From contig JAITJJ010000213.1 in the NCBI GenBank assembly GCA_031278965.1, positions 1 to 9,806 of the forward strand: a stretch of 9,806 nucleotides of DNA, read 5' to 3'. Below, one piece after another: positions 1 to 5,544 of the stretch. Position 1 is the first letter of the stretch; each line of letters starts with the position of its first letter. The DNA is from Deferribacteraceae bacterium. Lineage in GTDB: Bacteria; Chrysiogenota; Deferribacteres; Deferribacterales; JAISNW01. Made by a program: the position numbers and the translations under genes. Under the pieces are notes generated by a model. That model did not search any database. It was not told the origin of the DNA and saw nothing but the letters and a program-made list of their open reading frames with translations.

Positions 1-1252
1 CGTCAATTCCCGTGTATTCAACGGTGCCGGAGGCATACCCTTTTATTATATCTTTAATTGTGGGCCAAAACTCTTTTTTTACCGTGCTTATCTGATCCGG
101 ATAGTATTTTAAGAGCTGCTGAACAGCCCATATATACCAGAGGGAAGCGTCCGCGGAGTTATAGGCGTGGGATACCCCGTCAGAGGCGAATATATTCGGA
201 ACCACTCCGCCCTTTACCGCTTTGGCGGCAAGCCTTAATATTTCAAGCCCGCTTTCCAGATCCCCCGTGCAGAAGGTAAGCCCCGGAAGAGATATATACA
301 TATCCCTCCCCCAGATGTTAAACCAAGGATAACCTGCAATTATCCCCAAGTTTCCGTTGGGTTGACGCACTAAAAACTGTTTGCTGATATAAGAGAGGTG
401 CCCTATTATACCGATAGATTTTTTTGCCCTCTCTTCACGCAGTTTAACCTCGGCATCCCACAATTTTGAGATATGTCCTTTGTGCTGAGGGTAAGCCGCA
501 GCATACTCAACAAGCCCTGCTGTAAAATAGATGGGTTTCCCTGCCGTGAGCTCTATCTCAAAGACTCCGGGCTGAAATAGATCTTCCTGATATTCAAAAC
601 CCCTCTCCTGTTCAAGAAGGTATTCAACATTGTAATACCAAGCAGGATCGGGGGTAAATATATAATCCCCCTGAACTTCGGCATATAAAGAAGGGAGATC
701 GTCATAGGGTTTTATTGCGAATCCTTTCCCGACAGAATCTGTTTCAGTGTTAAGACGGGAATTTTCCCTTGTCAGAGAGTGAAAGTGACGGAACGCCAGA
801 AGGGGACGGATGCGGAGCTTTGTTTGCGGAGCGTCTGCCGGCGAGTTTTTAATCTCGTATTTTATTATTACCCTGCTCTCACCCGTTACCATCATAATCT
901 CTTTTGTAATGACAATATCGCCAAATTTATAGCGGAAAAACGGCCAAAGCTCCTGCCTCATCTCTCTAAGATATTCATAGCCGGGCGGGAAATATCTATT
1001 GCCCGGATACCTGTGACAAGAGAAAAAGAGCTCTTTCTGATAAGCGGTAAAAGATTCTTCAAGAGCTGAAAGTAGCACATGGCGGTTTTCAATGGAGGAA
1101 ATTCCCGCCACAAGCAATCCATGGTATTTTCTTGTATTGCAGTTTATAAGGGAGCTTGAGGCATAGTCGCCCAATCCGTTGGTTTCAAGCCACTCTTCTC
1201 TAAGAGATTTGCGAATGTTTTGGGAAGCTAACTTATCAAAACAAAATTTCAC
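1..1252 (-). CDS. Glycogen debranching enzyme (amylo-alpha-1,6-glucosidase type), N-terminal part, cut by window edge
   Basis: Reading the minus strand from a GTG at 1252-1250 gives 417 uninterrupted codons that run off the left edge. Residues 25-46 carry the debranching-enzyme N-terminal signature (NGLGDYASSS followed by NTRKYHGLL). Residues 308-324 hold GYPWF then IWGRDMYISLPG, and 365-376 read NSADASLWYIWA; both are hallmarks of the GDE_C (alpha/alpha)6 catalytic domain, GH133-like. Members of this family are usually about 640-700 residues, so roughly the last third is missing. The enzyme removes alpha-1,6 branch stubs from glycogen or similar glucans in the cytoplasm. The start is well supported: AAGGAG (1259-1264) lies 6 bases upstream, an in-frame TAA lies at 1313-1315, and no ATG occurs between. 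No signal peptide is seen. The next gene upstream is on the same strand, 250 bases away, so a separate promoter is likely. No glycogen gene partner is visible in the window. Confidence 0.93.
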   Translation of the reverse strand, partial: MKFCFDKLASQNIRKSLREEWLETNGLGDYASSSLINCNTRKYHGLLVAGISSIENRHVLLSALEESFTAYQKELFFSCHRYPGNRYFPPGYEYLREMRQELWPFFRYKFGDIVITKEIMMVTGESRVIIKYEIKNSPADAPQTKLRIRPLLAFRHFHSLTRENSRLNTETDSVGKGFAIKPYDDLPSLYAEVQGDYIFTPDPAWYYNVEYLLEQERGFEYQEDLFQPGVFEIELTAGKPIYFTAGLVEYAAAYPQHKGHISKLWDAEVKLREERAKKSIGIIGHLSYISKQFLVRQPNGNLGIIAGYPWFNIWGRDMYISLPGLTFCTGDLESGLEILRLAAKAVKGGVVPNIFASDGVSHAYNSADASLWYIWAVQQLLKYYPDQISTVKKEFWPTIKDIIKGYASGTVEYTGID

Positions 1253-1502
1253 CGTAGTCTCCTTAATATTAGCAATATTTGTATATTGTGTAAAATTTAG
1301 TCTTTGTGTGTCTTATTGATACTATATACCACAAAAATGCAATATGAAATAGAAAAAAAAATTTTCATTTAACAAAAAAAATTGAAAAGGGCTTTTAATA
1401 ATAGGGATAGTTAATTACGATAATTTTTATCGTTTTCTCACCGTTAATCTTAATTTAGCGGCAACAAAAATTTTCAATTGGCCAGCATTTTTCTTAAATT
1501 TT
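1253..1502. other. AT-rich intergenic region upstream of the debranching enzyme gene
   Basis: I see no credible gene in these 250 bases. They form the 5' region of the debranching enzyme gene and the 3' region of the preceding signalling gene. There are long A and T runs (about 1350-1385), a short inverted repeat CGATAA-TTT-TTATCG (1418-1432), and an imperfect one CCGTTAA/TTAGCGG (1441-1461). No convincing intrinsic terminator follows the signalling gene, and no strong sigma-70 or sigma-54 promoter stands out. Confidence 0.6.
1273..1288 (-). promoter_or_regulatory. Inverted repeat in the leader of the debranching enzyme gene (possible operator)
   Basis: The arms CAATAT and ATATTG are separated by 4 bases, ending 8 bases before the Shine-Dalgarno of the debranching enzyme gene. 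The position would suit a repressor operator, but in AT-rich DNA a 6-base inverted repeat can arise by chance. No regulator is identified. Confidence 0.25.
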
Positions 1503-3371
1503 CTAAACGCTTATCCCCTCAAATTTAGCTACGGCTACGCTTAAATATTTCTTTGATATGTGGAGGGCAAGTTTTAGCTGTTTGGACGCCCGCACCGAGA
1601 GTTTTGCGGGCTCAATGCGAAAATTTACGGGGCGGTTGTTCAACTGTTGGTCAAGGTGCTCGTGTATAATTATATTTATTATAGTCTCATAGGCAAAGAT
1701 TACCTCTTGTGCAAGCTCTTCAGAGATAAGCCCTATTCTAACCATATGTCTGAGGCGGCGGGGGGTATCCGTATGGGATATTTCCCCTGCTATGGCGTAT
1801 ACTTGCGTTAGGTTTGTAAGAAAATCCAGAGCGTGGCTTTTAAGGTCTATCCCTTCCTTTATCCCGTCCGTAATAAAATACTCATAATCGGATATAGGGA
1901 GTTTCATCCTTTTCTGGTATTGAAGGAGTTCCTTTGGTATAAAGCGCCGCTCCTGCAAAAGGGCGGAGAGCATACTTCTATAATCCCAATATATTTCATC
2001 ATCTCCGCAGAAATATACCGAATCAAGGAGAGTTCTGATGCAGGCGACATTGGCAATATTCTTGGTTAGCGTTTTTGAAAAATACCCCTCCCACTCCCCA
2101 AAACTCTTTGCCATATCGGGGTTGTTCAAAGACACTCCGCTCGTATTATGTTCATAGCCTATCTTCGCCAAAGTTTCGGAGAAGTGATGGGCAAATTTGC
2201 GGCAGAGGGAAACCTCCGACTTATCGTCGCTCATAATTATCATAGAGTTTAACTGCATAAAAGAGAGCCCCAATTCCGCCAAAGCGTTCCCACCGGCGGA
2301 GGTAATGCAGAAGTTGGTCAAGGGGCGCTTGTGGGTGTTTTCAAAATCCGCATAGGCAATTTCAAAGGCGCGCTTTTTTACTATTCTATGCCAGTTGGCG
2401 AGTTTAGGTATGAGCTCTGAAAGCGAATATGCATTATTCATATAGTTGCTGAATAGGAGAGGGAATGTCAGAACCCGCTGTTTAAGCTCATCAATTGAAG
2501 TGACTTGGGCGACAGAGGCGGCAAAAGTAACGCTTGTTTCCGCCAACAGGGCGGATAACTCCGCCTTAGAAACCAAACCGAGCGGTTTTTTCCTGTGGAT
2601 TATGACGGCATAGTCTTCGTTCAGCTTTTTCATAGCTTCATATGCCACATTCAGCGGGTATGAGAGCGGAAAGGTAAAAGGAGGCGCGGCATAATCAAGC
2701 ACGCGTGCGCCTTCCGCCGCCCCGTAGTTTTTTACAACGGAAGCGGCGGTGATTATCCCTTTCACAGTCTGCCGCTTGGTTGTGAGCAAAAGGGCGTTTA
2801 CTTGATGTTTCGCCATAGCGTCCGCGGCATCTTTAAGAGTTGCGGACGGGTGAATGGAGATAATCGGAGAAGTCATAACGCTACCAACATTAGAATAGAT
2901 CGGAATATTCTGGTAGCGGTTTGTAATGGTCTTTACGGATTTTAGTCGCTCTGCCAAAAGCTCTTTAAACCTCCGGCGGAAAACAGGGGATGCTGTCATA
3001 AGGGAATAGATATTTGTATCATTTATAAAGATAAGGTTCAGATCGCTTGCCGCTTCCGCTCTAAGGAGGTATACGGTTTTACCGATAAAGGTTGAGATCC
3101 CCACGGCATCGTTTGCTTTTAAAGAAATTTCCCGCGTAGAAGCGCTTTCCTCGTTTTCTCTGGATTCAATAAGCGTTACATCGCCGGATTCAATAAAATA
3201 TACTCCCCTATGATAGGTTTCACCTTGGGTATACACCGCCTCGCCTTTTAAGAGATGAAGCTGTTCAGGTTTTACGATGCTGTCAAACAGAATTTCAGGC
3301 GCTATACCTTGAAAAACGGGGATTTTTTCCAATATACCGCTAAAAAACGGCAAATGCGCTTGAGTTGGCAT
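1503..3371 (-). CDS. cNMP-binding / CBS pair / DUF294 nucleotidyltransferase-like signalling protein, probably catalytically inactive
   Basis: A 622-residue soluble protein. Residues about 20-140 resemble a CRP-type cyclic-nucleotide-binding beta-roll (LLKGEAVYTQGE, then GVYFIESGDVTLI). Residues about 160-215 and 222-278 form two CBS repeats (VMTSPIISIHPSATLKDAADAM in the first). About 300-440 matches the DUF294 GlnD-like nucleotidyltransferase region and about 475-615 its C-terminal helical domain (RLRHMVRIGLISEELAQEVI). Relatives sense small nucleotides and are thought to transfer nucleotides or signal; the substrate is unknown. The nucleotidyltransferase signature is degraded: where relatives have GS-x-G-R...DxD, residues 361-375 begin GN and show Q373 and N375 at the aspartate positions. 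The cNMP pocket also lacks the usual glutamate near G91. The ATG start has an AGGTGA Shine-Dalgarno (3375-3380). It is divergent from the Amt-P-II gene and appears monocistronic. Family assignment is firm; loss of activity is inference. Confidence 0.88.
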   Translation of the reverse strand: MPTQAHLPFFSGILEKIPVFQGIAPEILFDSIVKPEQLHLLKGEAVYTQGETYHRGVYFIESGDVTLIESRENEESASTREISLKANDAVGISTFIGKTVYLLRAEAASDLNLIFINDTNIYSLMTASPVFRRRFKELLAERLKSVKTITNRYQNIPIYSNVGSVMTSPIISIHPSATLKDAADAMAKHQVNALLLTTKRQTVKGIITAASVVKNYGAAEGARVLDYAAPPFTFPLSYPLNVAYEAMKKLNEDYAVIIHRKKPLGLVSKAELSALLAETSVTFAASVAQVTSIDELKQRVLTFPLLFSNYMNNAYSLSELIPKLANWHRIVKKRAFEIAYADFENTHKRPLTNFCITSAGGNALAELGLSFMQLNSMIIMSDDKSEVSLCRKFAHHFSETLAKIGYEHNTSGVSLNNPDMAKSFGEWEGYFSKTLTKNIANVACIRTLLDSVYFCGDDEIYWDYRSMLSALLQERRFIPKELLQYQKRMKLPISDYEYFITDGIKEGIDLKSHALDFLTNLTQVYAIAGEISHTDTPRRLRHMVRIGLISEELAQEVIFAYETIINIIIHEHLDQQLNNRPVNFRIEPAKLSVRASKQLKLALHISKKYLSVAVAKFEGISV

Positions 3372-3396
3372 AAATCACCTAAATATTTATATAGGT

Positions 3397-3425
3397 AGAA
3401 TATACGATTTTTATCTTAAAATCAA
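3397..3425 (-). promoter_or_regulatory. Weak sigma-70-like promoter candidate for the cNMP/CBS/DUF294 gene
   Basis: On the minus strand TTGATT (3425-3420) and TATTCT (3402-3397) are separated by 17 bases, ending 25 bases before the ATG. Each hexamer matches 4 of 6 consensus positions, which in AT-rich DNA is only suggestive. Confidence 0.25.
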
Positions 3426-3470
3426 ATCTTTATCTTTACTCTTTTTAAATATCATTTTGCGGCTAATTTT

Positions 3471-3484
3471 TTACAAAATTGTAA
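3471..3484. promoter_or_regulatory. Near-palindrome upstream of the sigma-54 promoter (possible activator site 1)
   Basis: TTACAAAATTGTAA has 6-base inverted arms around a 2-base centre. It matches the second element (from 3589) at 12 of 13 positions. It is centred about 245 bases upstream of the predicted transcription start, within the range for enhancer sites of sigma-54 activators. It does not match the classic enteric NtrC consensus, so the binding protein is unknown. Confidence 0.35.
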
Positions 3485-3588
3485 TCCCAAAACTATATGT
3501 CATTTAAGTCAAATGCCTGTTTATTTCATTTCACCGCAATTTAACGTGCCTTTTTTCCCTTATTAAAACAAGTAATCTTTTAAGAACT

Positions 3589-3601
3589 TTACAAATTTGT
3601 A
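3589..3601. promoter_or_regulatory. Palindrome upstream of the sigma-54 promoter (possible activator site 2)
   Basis: TACAAATTTGTA (3590-3601) is a perfect 12-base palindrome, preceded by T at 3589 to give a 13-base element like the one at 3471. It lies about 130 bases upstream of the predicted start and 118 bases from the first element, close to a whole number of helical turns. It also overlaps a TATAAT (3600-3605), so it could instead mark an operator over a sigma-70 promoter. Confidence 0.35.
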
Positions 3602-3697
3602 TAATTATTTTGGATAAATAGCAAAAATTGTTGAAAAACTATGATATTATAATCATCTAATTTTTATAACTTACTATTAAATATATATTAATTATTA

Positions 3698-3714
3698 TGG
3701 CACAACTTTTGCAT
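3698..3714 (+). promoter_or_regulatory. Sigma-54 (RpoN) promoter of the Amt-P-II gene
   Basis: TGGCAC-AACTT-TTGCAT matches the sigma-54 consensus TGGCAC-N5-TTGCA exactly, with GG (3699-3700) and GC (3711-3712) separated by the required 10 bases. Transcription would start near 3724, about 25 bases before the ATG and just ahead of the Shine-Dalgarno. Sigma-54 control of ammonium channel genes is typical of nitrogen-limitation regulation through an NtrC-type activator. Confidence 0.9.
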
Positions 3715-3748
3715 AAATGAGGTAATAATAACCTTAGGAGGGTGGGAT

Positions 3749-5413
3749 ATGTTCTCATCAGTTGACACAATCTGGGTACTGCTAGGGGCAGCCTTAGTAT
3801 TTTTTATGCAAGCCGGTTTTTGTATGGTGGAAACCGGGTTTACCCGAGCGAAAAATGCGGGAAATATAGTAATGAAAAACATAATGGATATTTCGGCGGG
3901 TAGCATCTTTTTCTGGCTGATAGGCTTTGGGATCGTCTTTGGAGATGATTTTGCGGGGTTTATAGGAAAACCGGATATCATGCTTTTAGGCGACAGTGTG
4001 GGAGGCGATTCCTATCCTAAACTTGCGTTTCTGATATTCCAAACCGTTTTCTGTGCTACCGCCGCCACAATCGTTTCCGGGGCAATGGCGGAGAGGACAA
4101 AGTTTGTTGCATACCTCTGCTACAGCATAGTCATAAGCGCTCTGGTTTACCCCATCTCTTCCCACTGGATATGGGGCGGAGGTTGGCTTTCAGAGTTGGG
4201 TTTCCACGATTTCGCTGGTTCCACCGCGGTTCATATGGTGGGCGGAGTTGCGGGGCTTGTCGGGGTATTCATTTTAGGCCCCCGGATAGGGAAATACTCA
4301 AAAGATGGAAAGGCGAACGCCATACCCGGTCACAGCCTTACCTTGGGTGCCTTGGGCGTATTTATTCTCTGGCTCTGCTGGTTCGGCTTTAACGGATGCT
4401 CCACCGTTTCTATGACCGGAGATGAGGCTATAGCAAGCGCTTCCCTTATATTTGTAAACACAAACCTTGCCGCCGCGTCGGGTGCTTTCACCGCCTGCGC
4501 GATAACATGGATTAAATATGGCAAGCCCGATGTTTCAATGACGTTGAACGGCGCTCTGGGAGGGCTTGTTGCTATTACGGCAGGCTGCGATGCCGTGCTC
4601 CCTTACGGTGCGGTGCTAATCGCCATTATTGCGGGAATCGGCTTAGTGTTTGGCATTGAATTTCTTGATCAAAAATTACGCATAGACGATCCGGTTGGAG
4701 CTATCGGCGTTCACGGGATATGCGGCGCTATAGGGACAATCCTTGTAGGCGTGTTTGCCATTGACGGCGGTCTGCTTTACGGCGGCGGATTTAGGTATCT
4801 GGGCGTTCAAACATTAGGTGTTGTTGCGGTATTCGCTTGGATCTCGATTGCTATGGGAGTGGCGTTCTCTCTGATAAACAAGACCGTCGGTCTTAGAGTT
4901 AGCAGAGAAGAGGAGATCGTAGGGCTTGATATTACGGAACACGCCCTTGCTTCCAGCTATGCGGACTTCGCCACCAACATAACCACCGTCAGTGAAGAAG
5001 CTCCCCACGTTCCTGTTGCAGTCAGTGGAGAAAAACCAAAAGTTGCAGACGGGGTTAAGATGACCAAGATTGCCATCATAACCCGCGAAAGCAAGTTTGA
5101 TGAGCTAAAGAACGCTCTAAGCGATGTGGGGATAACAGGGCTTACAGTAACGCAGGTTCTGGGGGCAGGTTATCAGCGCGGACATGCGGAATACTATCGC
5201 GGCGCGCCGCTGGAAGTTAAATTACATCCAAAAGTGCGGGTAGAGATAGTCGTCTGCAAAGTGCCGGTATCCACAGTTGTGGAAGCGGCAAAGAAAGTTC
5301 TATACACCGGCGGGATTGGGGACGGCAAGATCTTCACCTACAACGTGGAAAGCGTTTACAGAATACGCACCGGAGAAAAGGATTACGATGCCCTTCAAGA
5401 CGAAGTTTACTAA
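3749..5413 (+). CDS. amt: Ammonium channel (Amt) fused to a C-terminal P-II (GlnK) domain
   Basis: A 554-residue fusion. Residues 1 to about 405 are an Amt/MEP/Rh channel with 11 predicted membrane helices, placing the N-terminus outside and the C-terminus in the cytoplasm. Family marks include MQAGFCMVETGFTRAKNAG (20-38), DFAGSTAVH (154-162) and DDPVGAIGVHG (313-323), giving the twin pore histidines H162 and H322, and the C-terminal EEEIVGLDITEHA (387-399). After a roughly 30-residue linker, 438-554 form a complete P-II protein that aligns without gaps to E. coli GlnB/GlnK (residue n = 437+n). It keeps Q39, R47, K58, G87, K90, R101 and R103 equivalents (Q476, R484, K495, G524, K527, R538, R540). 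It lacks the uridylylation tyrosine (Y51 is L488), and K85 is G522. The protein should import ammonium, gated in cis by the P-II T-loop. The ATG follows AGGAGG (3736-3741) by 7 bases, behind a sigma-54 promoter. Monocistronic, with a terminator downstream. Confidence 0.96.
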   Translation: MFSSVDTIWVLLGAALVFFMQAGFCMVETGFTRAKNAGNIVMKNIMDISAGSIFFWLIGFGIVFGDDFAGFIGKPDIMLLGDSVGGDSYPKLAFLIFQTVFCATAATIVSGAMAERTKFVAYLCYSIVISALVYPISSHWIWGGGWLSELGFHDFAGSTAVHMVGGVAGLVGVFILGPRIGKYSKDGKANAIPGHSLTLGALGVFILWLCWFGFNGCSTVSMTGDEAIASASLIFVNTNLAAASGAFTACAITWIKYGKPDVSMTLNGALGGLVAITAGCDAVLPYGAVLIAIIAGIGLVFGIEFLDQKLRIDDPVGAIGVHGICGAIGTILVGVFAIDGGLLYGGGFRYLGVQTLGVVAVFAWISIAMGVAFSLINKTVGLRVSREEEIVGLDITEHALASSYADFATNITTVSEEAPHVPVAVSGEKPKVADGVKMTKIAIITRESKFDELKNALSDVGITGLTVTQVLGAGYQRGHAEYYRGAPLEVKLHPKVRVEIVVCKVPVSTVVEAAKKVLYTGGIGDGKIFTYNVESVYRIRTGEKDYDALQDEVY

Positions 5414-5437
5414 ACTATCTATCGTTTGCCTCTCATA

Positions 5438-5473
5438 AATTTTGGGGGAGGGTTTTCGCCCTCCCCCAAAATT
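5438..5473. terminator. Perfect 15-bp hairpin between convergent genes
   Basis: Arms 5438-5452 and 5459-5473 pair perfectly over 15 bases (core GGGGGAGGG with CCCTCCCCC) around a TTTTCG loop. It lies 24 bases after the amt stop and 71 bases beyond the flgE stop on the other strand. Neither strand has a T-run directly after the stem, so it is not a canonical intrinsic terminator, but it is a very stable barrier or RNA 3'-end structure for both convergent transcripts. Confidence 0.65.
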
Positions 5474-5507
5474 GTCAAAAAAAGTATCTATTTTCCCTGT
5501 TCTCGGC

Positions 5508-5533
5508 AGGGGATTTTAACTCCCCTTTTTTCT
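5508..5533 (+). terminator. Intrinsic terminator of the Amt-P-II gene
   Basis: A 6-bp stem AGGGGA/TCCCCT (5508-5513 with 5521-5526) and a 7-base loop are followed by a run of six T (5526-5531) on the plus strand. This is the expected form of a Rho-independent terminator, about 95 bases after the amt stop. It does not work in the flgE direction, where no T-run follows the stem. Confidence 0.7.
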
Positions 5534-5544
5534 AAACTTCTATC

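Larger units (their letters stand above)
3372..3748. other. Divergent intergenic control region between the DUF294 gene and the Amt-P-II gene
   Basis: These 377 very AT-rich bases contain no credible gene. They hold the upstream regions of two divergently transcribed genes: a weak sigma-70-like candidate toward the DUF294 gene, a strong sigma-54 promoter toward the ammonium channel gene, and two similar near-palindromic elements between them. The arrangement allows shared control of both genes. Confidence 0.7.

Noticed and set aside
779..1069. Plus-strand 96-codon open frame
   Set aside because: It lies wholly antisense within the debranching enzyme gene, whose protein shows clear family motifs; the plus-strand product resembles nothing.
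1418..1432. CGATAA-TTT-TTATCG as terminator of the signalling gene
   Set aside because: On the minus strand no T-run follows the stem and the stem is AT-rich; too weak to call.
3688..3981. Minus-strand 97-codon open frame over the start of the Amt gene
   Set aside because: It runs antisense through the first Amt helices and the sigma-54 promoter; the protein is not family-like.
5060..5413. Internal ATG that could make a free P-II protein from the fusion gene
   Set aside because: The ATG at the start of the P-II domain has no properly spaced AGGAGG-like site, only a weak GGGG; no reason to call a second start without expression data.
5495..5511. CCCTG/CAGGG hairpin overlapping the amt terminator, read as an attenuator
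   Set aside because: It sits after the last gene on the plus strand, so attenuation of a downstream gene makes no sense; the stem is only 5 bp.
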